Under the pieces are notes generated by a model, which was not told where the DNA came from, searched no databases, and saw only the letters and a program-made list of their open reading frames with translations. The position numbers and the translations under genes were made by a program. From assembly GCF_001043975.1 (NCBI RefSeq), contig NZ_LABY01000095.1, positions 1 through 58,914 on the forward strand: a DNA stretch of 58,914 nucleotides. Reading direction: 5' to 3'. Positions 44,731 through 53,277 of the stretch are shown piece after piece (within the stretch, counting starts at the first letter, position 1; every line of letters begins with the position of its first letter). The stretch comes from Methylobacterium variabile (GTDB lineage: Bacteria; Pseudomonadota; Alphaproteobacteria; Rhizobiales; Beijerinckiaceae).

Positions 44731-45177
44731 ATGCCGAGCCCCACCATCCGTCCGCTGCGCCCCGACGAGCGCGCCGCCTGGGACCCGCTCTGGCAGGGCT
44801 ACCTCGCCTTCTACGGCGCCACCGTCGCGCCCGAGGTCAGCGACCTCACCTGGTCCCGCCTGCACGACCCCGCCGAACCGATGCACGCCCTCGTGGCCGA
44901 GCACGACGGTGCGGTGATCGGCCTCGTGCACTACATCTTCCACCGCTCGACCTGGACTGCCGGTCCCTACTGCTACCTGCAGGACCTGTTCACCGCGCCG
45001 GCGGCGCGCGGGCAGGGGGCCGGCCGCGCCCTGATCGAGGCGGTCTACGCGGCGGCGCGTGAGGCCGGCGCCAGCCGGGTCTACTGGCTGACCCAGGAGG
45101 CCAACGTCACGGCGCGGGCCTTGTACGACACGCTGGCGGACCGACCAGGATTTATCCAGTACCGGAAGCTGCTCTGA
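44731..45177 (+). CDS. GNAT-family N-acetyltransferase
   Basis: The 148-residue GNAT protein reads IRPLRPDERAAWDPLWQGYLAFYG at the N-terminus, LQDLFTAPAARGQGAGRALIEAVY for the acetyl-CoA-binding loop (R-G-Q-G-A-G), and RVYWLTQEANVTARALYDTLADRPGFIQY at the C-terminus, the pattern of small-amine or amino-acid acetyltransferases. It starts at the ATG at 44731 after CGAGAGGATCGCC. It sits between the glpX terminator and a gene-free stretch, so it is probably transcribed alone. Confidence 0.92.
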   Translation: MPSPTIRPLRPDERAAWDPLWQGYLAFYGATVAPEVSDLTWSRLHDPAEPMHALVAEHDGAVIGLVHYIFHRSTWTAGPYCYLQDLFTAPAARGQGAGRALIEAVYAAAREAGASRVYWLTQEANVTARALYDTLADRPGFIQYRKLL

Positions 45178-45582
45178 ATACCGGCGGCCCGAGGCGTCGG
45201 CATCCTAAGCATCATTCGCCGAAGTGGTCACCGGTCCGGCGGCGAAAATGATGCACAAACAAGGACCTAAGCAGAGTTGCGCCATGCAGGTCTGCTTAGG
45301 CCATCGGTCTGGAAGGCGTGCGTCCAGGCGGGGAAGGCGGCCTCCTCCGGCACCGGTCCGATGTCTGGTGCGTGGCCCGCGACGGGGAGAGCCGTCCCGA
45401 CATCCCCCCGAGCCGGGGCCCTTGCGCAGCGACAACGGCATGACGTTCACAGTGATGTGACAGCCAATCCGGGGCTTGATTGACGCCTCCCTGTAGTGAC
45501 TTTGCGTTAATAGCCTCGTTCTACCTCTATCGAGAATCGACGTAGCGGACCCGGACGTCCGCCGGTTCCAAGGTCGCAGGTC
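45178..45582. other. Intergenic region upstream of the chemoreceptor
   Basis: Noncoding. It contains the repeated octamer and inverted repeats at 45204-45300, listed separately. The last 100 bases before the chemoreceptor are comparatively AT-rich (gactttgcgttaatagcctcg) and are the likely promoter region, but I cannot fix the boxes. Confidence 0.5.
45204..45300. repeat. Compound inverted repeat with CCTAAGCA boxes
   Basis: CCTAAGCA occurs at 45204-45211 and 45266-45273, with its reverse complement TGCTTAGG at 45293-45300. The second and third boxes extend to a perfect 10-bp arm pair (CCTAAGCAGA at 45266-45275, TCTGCTTAGG at 45291-45300, 15-base loop). A further pair, gcatcattcgccg (45209-45221) and cggcgaaaatgatgc (45240-45254), nests between. 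It could be an operator array or an RNA structure. Confidence 0.75.
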
Positions 45583-47688
45583 ATGAACAGGCGAAACACC
45601 CGGATTCTGACGCTCAGGACGATCATCATGTCGATCGTCCTGCTGATGGGAGGGCTTCTCACGTGGCTCACCTGGAGCAACTTCTCGAAGGCGTGGACCG
45701 CCCACGAGGACGCCGAGATGGCGGCGGCGCTGGCGCGGCTCGACGGGCTGATCCTTGATTCCATCCTGCACGTCCGCTCCGAGCGCGGCGACGCGGTCGC
45801 GGCCCTGTCGCAGACCGGGAGCGTCTTGAAGGCGAGCCGGGATCTCGTTGCGCGGAGCAGGTCCAGCGTCGATACGACCATCGCTTCGGTCATGCGCGAC
45901 GCCGAGCGCTTCGCGACGCTCGACGCGACGCGGCACGCCGTCCAGACCGCCTATGCGGCGCAGACCGCCCTGCGGGCCGTGATCGACGCGGCGCTGGACC
46001 GCGACGTCGCCCAGCGCGACCGCGCGCTCAGCGGGCAGGTGCTGCAGGTGGGCGAGCGCCTGTACACGAGCCTGATGCAGATGGCCGCCCGGCTCGAGGT
46101 CGACCTGCATCGGGTGTCACAGCAGAGCCGGCCGTTGCTGATGCTCAAGAACCAGGCCTGGAGCGCCCGCTCGACGGCCGGGACCGCGGCCGTGATGGTG
46201 ATCTCGAGCTTCTCGGACCGCAGCAGCGTCTCCGCCGCGAGCCTCGAACGGATGAGCTTCGCCCTGGGCCAGACCATGGCGCATTGGACATCCGCGCGGG
46301 CCCTGCGCGCCTCGGATCCCCTGCCGGCGGCCGTGGTGGAGGCCGTCGACAAGGCCGAACGGACCTACTTCTCCGGCGAGATCCACGAGCGGATGCAGGC
46401 GACGATGCGCAGCCTGGTGAGCGGAACCGAGCCGGCCATGAGCCTGTCCGAGGCCCAGCCCTACATGGCAGCGCGGTTGCTGACGATCGCCGAGGTCGCC
46501 ACGGCGGCGATGAGTGCCGCGGCCTCCGAGGCGGCGATGCGGGCTGGCGAGGCGCGGATGGCTGCGATCCAGCACGGAGCCTTGCTGGCCGCGACCCTCG
46601 TCCTGGTGGGCGTCGGCCTCGCGCTGGCGCAGTACCGCATCGCCCGGCCGATCACGCGGATGACCGGCACCATGCACGCCCTCGCCGACGGTCGCGTCGA
46701 TGTCGCGGTTCCGGGGCGCGACCGGGGTGACGAGATCGGCGCGATGGCGGCGGCCGTGCAGATCTTCAAGGACAACCTGATCCGGACCCGGGCCCTGGAG
46801 GAGGAGACGGTTCTCGCCCGGCTCTCCGCAGAGGAGCAGCGGCGGAGCGGGATGCGCCAGATGGCGGACGCCTTCGAGCACGCGGTCGGCGGCGTGGTCG
46901 GCCAGGTCTCGTCCGCCGCCTCGGCGCTCCAGGCCACGGCCACGACCATGCGGGCCAACGCGACGCACACCGCCGCGCGCTCGACCGAGGTCGCCGCCGC
47001 CGCCGAGCAGGCCGCCACCAACGTCACCGTCGTGGCGGCGGCAGCCGAGGAGCTCGGCGCCTCCGTGCAGGAGATCGGCCGGCAGGTCACTGACTCGTCC
47101 GCGCTCGCCCGGTCCGCGGTTGCAGAAGCGGACCAGGCGGCCGACCTGATCCAGGCGCTCGGTACCGCCACGGCGAAGATCGGCGACGTGGTGGCCCTGA
47201 TCTCCGGCATCGCCGGGCAGACCAACCTGCTCGCGCTCAACGCGACGATCGAGGCGGCGCGGGCCGGAGAGGCGGGACGCGGCTTCGCGGTGGTGGCGGC
47301 GGAAGTCAAGCAGCTCGCGACGCAGACCGCCCGGGCCACGGACGACATCACGCGCCAGATCGATCAGATCCAGGGGGCGACGGGACGGGCGGTCAACGCG
47401 ATCGGGGCCATCACGTCCCGCGTGCGGGAGATCAGCGGCGTGGCGGCGGCCATCGCCTCGGCGGTGGAGCAGCAGGGAGCGGCGACCCAGGAGATCGTCC
47501 GCAACGTGTCCGAGGCGTCGGAGGGATCCCGGCAGGTCACCGGCACCATCACGAGCGTGGCGCGGGCCTCCGAGGAGACGGGGCACGCCGCGGATCAGGT
47601 CCTGTCGGCCGCCTCCGCGCTGTCGCGGCAATCCGGCCACCTGTCGGCCGAGGTGGACCGCTTCCTCGGGACCGTCCGGGCGGCGTGA
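45583..47688 (+). CDS. Methyl-accepting chemotaxis protein
   Basis: The 701-residue transmembrane chemoreceptor has a first membrane helix at residues 13-31 (TIIMSIVLLMGGLLTWLTW), a long helical periplasmic sensor of about 300 residues of no named type, and a second helix near 331-350. A HAMP domain (RPITRMTGTMHALADGRVDVAVPGRDRGDEIG) and the cytoplasmic signalling coiled coil follow, with the CheA/CheW-binding hairpin tip near residues 540-578 (IAGQTNLLALNATIEAARAGE...). There is no C-terminal CheR-binding pentapeptide. It signals to CheA; no che genes are nearby and the ligand is unknown. Confidence 0.96.
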   Translation: MNRRNTRILTLRTIIMSIVLLMGGLLTWLTWSNFSKAWTAHEDAEMAAALARLDGLILDSILHVRSERGDAVAALSQTGSVLKASRDLVARSRSSVDTTIASVMRDAERFATLDATRHAVQTAYAAQTALRAVIDAALDRDVAQRDRALSGQVLQVGERLYTSLMQMAARLEVDLHRVSQQSRPLLMLKNQAWSARSTAGTAAVMVISSFSDRSSVSAASLERMSFALGQTMAHWTSARALRASDPLPAAVVEAVDKAERTYFSGEIHERMQATMRSLVSGTEPAMSLSEAQPYMAARLLTIAEVATAAMSAAASEAAMRAGEARMAAIQHGALLAATLVLVGVGLALAQYRIARPITRMTGTMHALADGRVDVAVPGRDRGDEIGAMAAAVQIFKDNLIRTRALEEETVLARLSAEEQRRSGMRQMADAFEHAVGGVVGQVSSAASALQATATTMRANATHTAARSTEVAAAAEQAATNVTVVAAAAEELGASVQEIGRQVTDSSALARSAVAEADQAADLIQALGTATAKIGDVVALISGIAGQTNLLALNATIEAARAGEAGRGFAVVAAEVKQLATQTARATDDITRQIDQIQGATGRAVNAIGAITSRVREISGVAAAIASAVEQQGAATQEIVRNVSEASEGSRQVTGTITSVARASEETGHAADQVLSAASALSRQSGHLSAEVDRFLGTVRAA

Positions 47689-47803
47689 CCACGACGTCCG
47701 CCCGTCCCCCGGTGTCGCGACGGGTTCGACCAAGCCTCGATCCCGATCGTTGCCCCGCCGTTCCGGAGCCCCCGGGGACGGTCCGGCATGGGTGACCGCA
47801 ATG

Positions 47804-47843
47804 CGCGAGAGCCCCCGGATGGATCCATCCGGGGGCTCTCGCG
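47804..47843. terminator. Perfect 40-nt palindrome between convergent genes
   Basis: Positions 47804-47823 are the exact reverse complement of 47824-47843; the centre is GGATCC. The arms begin CGCGAGAGCCCCCGG. It lies between the chemoreceptor (+) and a TPR lipoprotein gene (-), so a bidirectional transcription-terminating hairpin is the simplest reading, although no T-run flanks it. Confidence 0.7.
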
Positions 47844-47887
47844 TCGTGGTGTGGGCGGCCCTGCCCGGGCGTCGAGGACGGCCGTCC

Positions 47888-48769
47888 CTACCGGAACAGC
47901 GACGCCATCCCGCCCTGCATCCGGCCCAAGCCCTGCTTGGCGATCGGGTTGGCCTGGTCGATGGCCACGGCGCGCTGGTAGCTCTCCGTCGCCTCCTGGC
48001 GGCGGTTGGACTTCTCGTAGGCGAGGCCGCGGTAGGCCCAGGAATCCGCGTCCTTGTTGTTGACGTTGAGGGCCGCGTTGTAGTCCTCGATCGCCTTGTC
48101 GAACTGGTTGGTGGCGATCAGGCTCTGGCCGCGGGCGGCGTAGGGCGCGCTCACGAACGGGTTGCGGTCGATGGCGGCGTCGAAGTCGCCGATCGCGGCG
48201 CGGTGCTGCCCCTGCGCCTGCCGCACCAGCCCGCGGGCGTGGTAGGCTTCCGCCGACTCCGGCGTGAGGCGGATCGCCTGACTCAGGTCGGCGTAGGCGG
48301 CCTCGAAGTTGCCCTGCGCCCGCTGCAGGTTGGCCCGCCCGATATAGGCGGCGGTGTAGTTCGGGTCGGCGTTGATCGCCTTGGAGAAATCCTGCAGCGC
48401 CGCGTCGTTGCGGCCCGACTGGCGATAGGCCAGCGCCCGGTTGCCGTAGGCCGAGGCCGAGTTCGGGTCGAGCTGGATCGCCTTGGTGAAGTCGGCGATC
48501 GCCGAGTCGTAGTTGCCCGCGCGGGCATAGGCCGCGCCGCGGGTGTTGTAGGCCGACGCGTCGCTCGGGTTGCGCTGGATCACGTCCGACAGCGAGGCGA
48601 TGTTGACCTCGGTCGCGCCCGACTTGTCGGTCTCGAGCACCGCGAATTGCCGCGTCGCGGTCGCGCGGTTGACGGTGTCGCAGCCGGCGAGCGCCAGCGC
48701 GGTCAGCACGGTCGCCCCCAGCACCCGGGCCGCCGGTGTCACGCGGCTCCAGCCGATCACGTTGTTCAT
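47888..48769 (-). CDS. TPR-repeat lipoprotein (NlpI-like)
   Basis: The 293-residue protein has a lipoprotein signal peptide (AARVLGATVLTALALAGC, lipobox LAGC) followed by about six tetratricopeptide repeats, such as ASAYNTRGAAYARAGNYDSAIADFTKAIQLDPNS and AAYIGRANLQRAQGNFEAAYADLSQAIRLTPES. It is probably anchored in the outer membrane facing the periplasm, as a scaffold comparable to NlpI. The ending GRMQGGMASLFR is the usual tail of these alphaproteobacterial proteins. It lies downstream of purK in the same orientation but across 258 noncoding bases. Confidence 0.9.
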   Translation of the reverse strand: MNNVIGWSRVTPAARVLGATVLTALALAGCDTVNRATATRQFAVLETDKSGATEVNIASLSDVIQRNPSDASAYNTRGAAYARAGNYDSAIADFTKAIQLDPNSASAYGNRALAYRQSGRNDAALQDFSKAINADPNYTAAYIGRANLQRAQGNFEAAYADLSQAIRLTPESAEAYHARGLVRQAQGQHRAAIGDFDAAIDRNPFVSAPYAARGQSLIATNQFDKAIEDYNAALNVNNKDADSWAYRGLAYEKSNRRQEATESYQRAVAIDQANPIAKQGLGRMQGGMASLFR

Positions 48770-48946
48770 CGCCCGCTCCCCCGGGGCGGCGCATCCTCGT
48801 CGCGCCGCTCACCCTCGCAATCCGCACGCGCGCCCCGCTTGAGCCGCGGTCCCGGTGCCGGACGACCATTCCGGATCTGGGTGAACGCCGGCTTAAGGCA
48901 GTGCGCCTCCACGCTTGTGCGGGCCGATGTGGCGAAGGTGTGGCTT

Positions 48947-48966
48947 GGGCGGCCTCCCGGCCGCCC
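48947..48966 (-). terminator. GC hairpin downstream of purK
   Basis: A perfect 8-bp stem GGGCGGCC / GGCCGCCC with a four-base loop, about 60 bases past the purK stop. There is no T-run, so it may be an RNA-stabilising hairpin or a factor-dependent end. Confidence 0.4.
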
Positions 48967-49027
48967 TAGGGGCAGGGGAGGGCGCTGCGCGCCGGCCGGT
49001 GTGGCCCGGCGGCCGCACTGTCCGGGC

Positions 49028-50137
49028 TCAGGGGCCGGTCGTCACCCGGGTGACGTGGCCCATCTTGCGGCCGGGGCGGGCCTCGCCCTTGCCGTAGAGG
49101 TGGAGGTGGCTGCCCGGCTCGGCCAGGATCGCGGGCCAGTCCGCCGCCGCGTCGCCGACGAGGTTCAGCATCTCGGCCGCCGTGCCGACGAGGGCCGGGC
49201 TGCCGAGCGGCCAGCCGCAGATCGCCCGGACATGCTGGGCGAATTGCGAGGTCTGCGCGCCCTCGATGGTCCAGTGCCCGGAATTGTGGACCCGGGGCGC
49301 GATCTCGTTGACCACCACGCCCGCGCGGCCGTCGGGCCCGCGTACCAGGAACATCTCCACCGCCAGCACGCCGACGTAGCCCAGCGCGTCCGCGATGGTG
49401 CGGGCTACCGCGACGGCCTCCGCGGCGGTCTGCGGCGCCATGCCGGGGGCCGGCACCACCGTGCGGGCCAGGATGTGGTGGCGGTGCTCGTTGGCGCAGG
49501 GGTCGTAGGCCGAGAAGGCGCCGTCCGCCGTGCGGGCGGCCACCACCGAGACCTCCGCCTCGAACGGCACGAAGCCCTCGAGGATGCAGGGCTGGTCGCG
49601 CAGGGAGGCCATCACGGCGGCGGGGTCGGCGACCGCGTCGCGCAGCATCACCTGCCCCTTGCCGTCGTAGCCGAAGCGCCGGGTCTTGAGCACGGCCGGC
49701 AGGCCGATCTCCCGCACCGCCTCCGCCAGGCCGGCGGCGTCGTCCACCGCCCGGAACGGCGCCACCGGGATGCCGAGGCCGGCGACGAAGGCCTTCTCCA
49801 TCAGCCGGTCCTGCGTCGTCGCCAGCGCCGAGGCGCTCGGGTGCAGGGGCCGGCGGGCGGCCAGGATCTCGGCGGTGGCGCGCGGGATGTTCTCGAACTC
49901 GTACGTCACCACGTCGACGGAGTCGGCGAAGGCCTGGAGCGCCGCCGCGTCGTCGTAGGGCGCCACCGTGCGCCGGCCCGCCACCTCGAAGGCCGGGCTG
50001 TCGGGATCGGGGCAGTAGATGTGGGCCTTGAGGCCGTACTGCGCCGCCGCGATCGCGATCATGCGGCCGAGCTGGCCGCCGCCGACGATGCCGATGGTCG
50101 CGCCGGGCGCGACCGGGCCGATGGGGGGCGTGCTCAC
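49028..50137 (-). CDS. purK: 5-(carboxyamino)imidazole ribonucleotide synthase PurK
   Basis: PurK uses ATP and bicarbonate to convert AIR to N5-CAIR in purine synthesis. The 369-residue ATP-grasp enzyme starts at a GTG overlapping the purE stop and shows [69 protein letters not shown] and [31 protein letters not shown]. With purE it forms the two-enzyme bacterial route from AIR to CAIR. Confidence 0.97.
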   Translation of the reverse strand: MSTPPIGPVAPGATIGIVGGGQLGRMIAIAAAQYGLKAHIYCPDPDSPAFEVAGRRTVAPYDDAAALQAFADSVDVVTYEFENIPRATAEILAARRPLHPSASALATTQDRLMEKAFVAGLGIPVAPFRAVDDAAGLAEAVREIGLPAVLKTRRFGYDGKGQVMLRDAVADPAAVMASLRDQPCILEGFVPFEAEVSVVAARTADGAFSAYDPCANEHRHHILARTVVPAPGMAPQTAAEAVAVARTIADALGYVGVLAVEMFLVRGPDGRAGVVVNEIAPRVHNSGHWTIEGAQTSQFAQHVRAICGWPLGSPALVGTAAEMLNLVGDAAADWPAILAEPGSHLHLYGKGEARPGRKMGHVTRVTTGP

Positions 50138-50631
50138 GGGGCGCTCGTGTCCGGGTGCTCGGCCACCGCCGCGCTCTGGCGGGCGCGCCAGGCGTCGAGC
50201 CGCTCGGCCAGGGCCTCGTCGGTCAGCGCCAGCACGGCGGCGGCCAGCAGCGCCGCGTTGACCGCGCCGGCCCGGCCGATGGCGAGCGTCCCGACCGGGA
50301 TGCCGGCGGGCATCTGCACGATCGACAGCAGGCTGTCCTGGCCCGAGAGCGCCTTCGACTCGACCGGCACGCCGAAGACCGGCAGCGGCGTCATCGCGGC
50401 CGCCATGCCGGGCAGGTGGGCGGCGCCGCCGGCGCCCGCGATCACCACCCGGAATCCCGCGGCCTTGGCGCCCTTGGCGAAGGCGACCAGGCGGTCCGGG
50501 GTGCGGTGGGCCGAGACGATGCGGGCCTCGTAGGGAATGCCGAGCGCGTCGAGGGTCTCGGCCGCGTGGCGCATCGTGGCCCAGTCGGACTGGCTGCCCA
50601 TGATCACCGCGACGGGGGGCGCTGCCGCCAT
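50134..50631 (-). CDS. purE: 5-(carboxyamino)imidazole ribonucleotide mutase PurE
   Basis: PurE isomerises N5-CAIR to CAIR. The protein has class I PurE signatures: [92 protein letters not shown]. An in-frame ATG four codons upstream (50643) directly abuts AGAGG and leaves no spacer, so I prefer the ATG at 50631 (165 residues); the choice is uncertain. The stop overlaps the purK start. Confidence 0.95.
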   Translation of the reverse strand: MAAAPPVAVIMGSQSDWATMRHAAETLDALGIPYEARIVSAHRTPDRLVAFAKGAKAAGFRVVIAGAGGAAHLPGMAAAMTPLPVFGVPVESKALSGQDSLLSIVQMPAGIPVGTLAIGRAGAVNAALLAAAVLALTDEALAERLDAWRARQSAAVAEHPDTSAP

Positions 50632-50654
50632 CGTCAAGCGCATCCTCTAGAAAG

Positions 50655-50669
50655 CGCGGCTAAGCCGCG
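50655..50669 (-). promoter_or_regulatory. Small hairpin just upstream of purE
   Basis: The stem CGCGGC / GCCGCG with a three-base loop is followed on the minus strand by GCTTTCTAG, right before purE. It could be a weak terminator of the upstream DUF465 gene or a leader element. Function is not established. Confidence 0.35.
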
Positions 50670-50759
50670 TGGGGGCCGCAGCCGGTCGGTTCGCAGTAGC
50701 GACGCGTCTGCATTCATGCAAGCAGCCGGCGGCCATCGTGGCGCGAACGGCGTGGACTG

Positions 50760-50978
50760 TCAGGCGATGATGTCCGGGGTGAGCTGGTCCTCCAGGAAGG
50801 TGATGCGGTCGCGCAGCGAGAGCTTGCGCTTCTTGAGGCGCTGGAGCTGCAGGCGGTCGCCGGCCATCACCCCGGCCAGGGCCTCGATCGCATCGTCGAG
50901 GTCGCGGTGCTCCTCCCGGAGCCGCGCCAGCTCGCTCTCGTATTCCGCCGCCGATTCCGCACTCAACTCGAACGCCAT
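50760..50978 (-). CDS. DUF465 (YdcH-like) small coiled-coil protein
   Basis: The 72-residue protein ESELARLREEHRDLDDAIEALAG...QRLKKRKLSLRDRITFLEDQL is an antiparallel-helix protein of the DUF465/YdcH family (pattern LxxEHxxLDxxI...LKKxKLxLKDxI). Its function is unknown. The start at 50978 (MAFELSAESAAEY) is chosen because residues before it in the open frame are low complexity. It diverges from a second DUF465 gene 201 bases away and is upstream of purEK in the same direction. Confidence 0.9.
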   Translation of the reverse strand: MAFELSAESAAEYESELARLREEHRDLDDAIEALAGVMAGDRLQLQRLKKRKLSLRDRITFLEDQLTPDIIA

Positions 50979-51179
50979 CGCCGCCCCAGCCCTGGAGGTA
51001 GGAGGCGGAGCATGAACCAGGGCCCGGCTTCCAGCAAGGGCGCCGGCCGGGTTGTGCAGCCCTCGCGGGGGCATCCGGGATGCCGGACATTACGCAGGTG
51101 CAGCATCGATTGCCTTCGACATCGGCCGCGGCCTGTGGCAGGCTGCGTGTGTCACCTACATGACAGGAGGCAATGGCTG

Positions 51180-51365
51180 ATGTCGCTGAACACGCATCTC
51201 ACCGAGCTCGAGCGTAAGCACGAAGCCTTGGAGCGCGAGATCCAGGACGCAATCACCCACCTCTCCACCGACGACTTGCGAATTGTAGAGCTCAAGCGAC
51301 GCAAGCTTCACCTCAAGGATGAAATCAGTCGACTGCGGACGACGTCGACCCGAGTGATGCACTAG
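51180..51365 (+). CDS. DUF465 (YdcH-like) small coiled-coil protein
   Basis: The 61-residue protein begins MSLNTHLTELERKHEALEREI and continues DLRIVELKRRKLHLKDEISRLR, the full DUF465 pattern. AGGAGG lies about ten bases upstream. An out-of-frame ATG at 51173, closer to that site, opens a 14-codon reading frame overlapping this start, so some translational interplay is possible. It is a paralog of the divergent gene at 50760-50978. Function unknown. Confidence 0.9.
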   Translation: MSLNTHLTELERKHEALEREIQDAITHLSTDDLRIVELKRRKLHLKDEISRLRTTSTRVMH

Positions 51366-51490
51366 CCCAGAAAAGTCCCCCAGTGCCGCCGCGCCAGCGT
51401 TCGACGCGGCGGCCCCTGACCCCAGGGCATCGCGGAGAGAGAGGCAGGGCCCCCGCGGGAGAGCGCCCGGCCGATCCCAGGCTCCGTCCG

Positions 51491-53122
51491 TCAGAGCGCC
51501 TTCGCCATCTCGCGCAGCACGAATTTCTGCACCTTGCCGGTCGAGGTCTTCGGCAGCTCCGTGAAGACCACGTGCTTTGGCACCTTGAAGCCGGCGAGCG
51601 ACTGGCGGCACCAGCCGATCAGCTCCTCGGCCGAGACCATCTCGGAGGGCTTGAGCTCCACGAAGGCGCAGGGTGTCTCGCCCCACTTCTCGTCGGGCTT
51701 CGCCACCACCGCGGCCGCCGCCACCGCCGGATGCTTGAACAGGGCCTCCTCGACCTCGATCGACGAGATGTTCTCGCCCCCTGAGATGATGATGTCCTTC
51801 GAGCGGTCCTTGAGCTGGATGTAGCCGTCCGGGTGCTTCACCCCGAGGTCGCCCGAGTGGAACCAGCCGCCGCGGAAGGCGGCCTCCGTCGCCTTCGGGT
51901 TCTTCAGGTAGCCGCGCATCACGACGTTGCCGCGGAACATCACCTCGCCCATGGTCTCGCCGTCCGCCGGCACCGGCCGCATCGTCTCGGGGTCGAGCAC
52001 GTCGAGGGCCTCGAGCGGCGGGTACCGCACGCCCTGGCGCGCCTTGCGGGCGGCCTGCTCGGCCTTGCCCAGGGCGTCCCAGTCGGCGTGCCACTCGTTG
52101 ACCACCGCCGGGCCGTAGGTCTCGGTCAGGCCGTAGACGTGGGTGACGTCGAACCCCGCCTCGGCCATGCCGGCGAGCACCGCCTCGGGCGGGGGCGCCG
52201 CCGCCGTGAGGAAGGCGACCCGGTGCGGCAGGGCCCGCCGCTCCGCAGCCGGGGCGTTGATGAGGAGCGACATCACGATCGGTGCGCCGCACAGATGCGT
52301 GACGCCGTGATCCGCGATGGCGTCGTACATCGCACGCGCCCGCACCTGCCGCAGGCAGACATGGGTGCCGGCCACCACCGACAGGGTCCAGGGGAAGCAC
52401 CAGCCGTTGCAGTGGAACATCGGCAGGGTCCACAGGTAGACCGGGTGCCGGCCGAGGTTGCCCGCCACCACGTTGCCGACGGCGAGCAGCGAGGCGCCGC
52501 GGTGGTGATAGACCACGCCCTTCGGGTCGCCGGTGGTGCCCGAGGTGTAGTTGAGCGTGATCGCGTCCCACTCGTCGCCCGGCATCGCCCAGGCGTGATC
52601 CGGGTCGCCGCCGGCGAGGAGTTCCTCGTACTCGATCACGCCGAGGCGCTCGCCCGGGCCGTCGTATTCCGGGTCGTCGTAGTCGATGACGAGCGGCGTC
52701 ACCCCGGCCTGGCCTAAGGCCGGCCCCATGATGCGGGCGAATTCCCGGTCGGTGATCACCACCTTGGCCTCGCCGTGGTCGAGGCAGAAGGCGATGACGG
52801 CGGGATCGAGCCGGGTGTTGAGGGTGTTGAGCACGGCGCCGGTCATGGGCACGCCGTAGTGGCACTCGATCATCGCCGGGGTGTTGGCGAGCATCACCGC
52901 CACCGTGTCGCCGCGCCCGATGCCGCGGGCCGCGAGCGCCGAGGCAAGGCGCCGGCAGCGGGCGTAGAGTTCGCGGTAGCTGCGCCTGAGACCGCCATGG
53001 ATCACCGCCGCGTGGTCGGGGAAGACGGTGGCCGCCCGCTCCAGGAAGGTGAGCGGCGTGAGCGGCTGGTGGTTGGCCGGGTTCCGGTCGAGGCCGTGGT
53101 CGTAGATCGTCGCGCCGGTCAT
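51491..53122 (-). CDS. AMP-forming acyl-CoA synthetase (DmdB-like)
   Basis: The 543-residue member of the ANL superfamily activates a carboxylic acid to acyl-AMP and then to acyl-CoA. Core motifs: NYTSGTTGDPKGVVYHHRG (P-loop), VYGLTETYGPAVVNEW, GWFHSGDLGVKHPDGYIQLKDRSKDIIISGGENISSIEVE, and the catalytic Lys near the C-terminus in LPKTSTGKVQKFVLRE. The N-terminus (NPANHQPLTPLTFLERAA) matches the medium-chain/methylmercaptopropionate-CoA ligase group common in alphaproteobacteria. The substrate is not determined by sequence. It diverges from the propionyl-CoA synthetase gene. Confidence 0.93.
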   Translation of the reverse strand: MTGATIYDHGLDRNPANHQPLTPLTFLERAATVFPDHAAVIHGGLRRSYRELYARCRRLASALAARGIGRGDTVAVMLANTPAMIECHYGVPMTGAVLNTLNTRLDPAVIAFCLDHGEAKVVITDREFARIMGPALGQAGVTPLVIDYDDPEYDGPGERLGVIEYEELLAGGDPDHAWAMPGDEWDAITLNYTSGTTGDPKGVVYHHRGASLLAVGNVVAGNLGRHPVYLWTLPMFHCNGWCFPWTLSVVAGTHVCLRQVRARAMYDAIADHGVTHLCGAPIVMSLLINAPAAERRALPHRVAFLTAAAPPPEAVLAGMAEAGFDVTHVYGLTETYGPAVVNEWHADWDALGKAEQAARKARQGVRYPPLEALDVLDPETMRPVPADGETMGEVMFRGNVVMRGYLKNPKATEAAFRGGWFHSGDLGVKHPDGYIQLKDRSKDIIISGGENISSIEVEEALFKHPAVAAAAVVAKPDEKWGETPCAFVELKPSEMVSAEELIGWCRQSLAGFKVPKHVVFTELPKTSTGKVQKFVLREMAKAL

Positions 53123-53277
53123 GGATCGTCCTGCTCGCTGCCCGGTGAGAGTACCCGCCGTGGCGGAGCGATCAATCCGCCCCGTCCTTACGAAAGTTCG
53201 ACTTCCGGCCGCCGCGGGCCGTACTCTATCTGGGTGAGCACGCCGCCACCGATACGAGCGGCGCCGGAGGAGACGCC

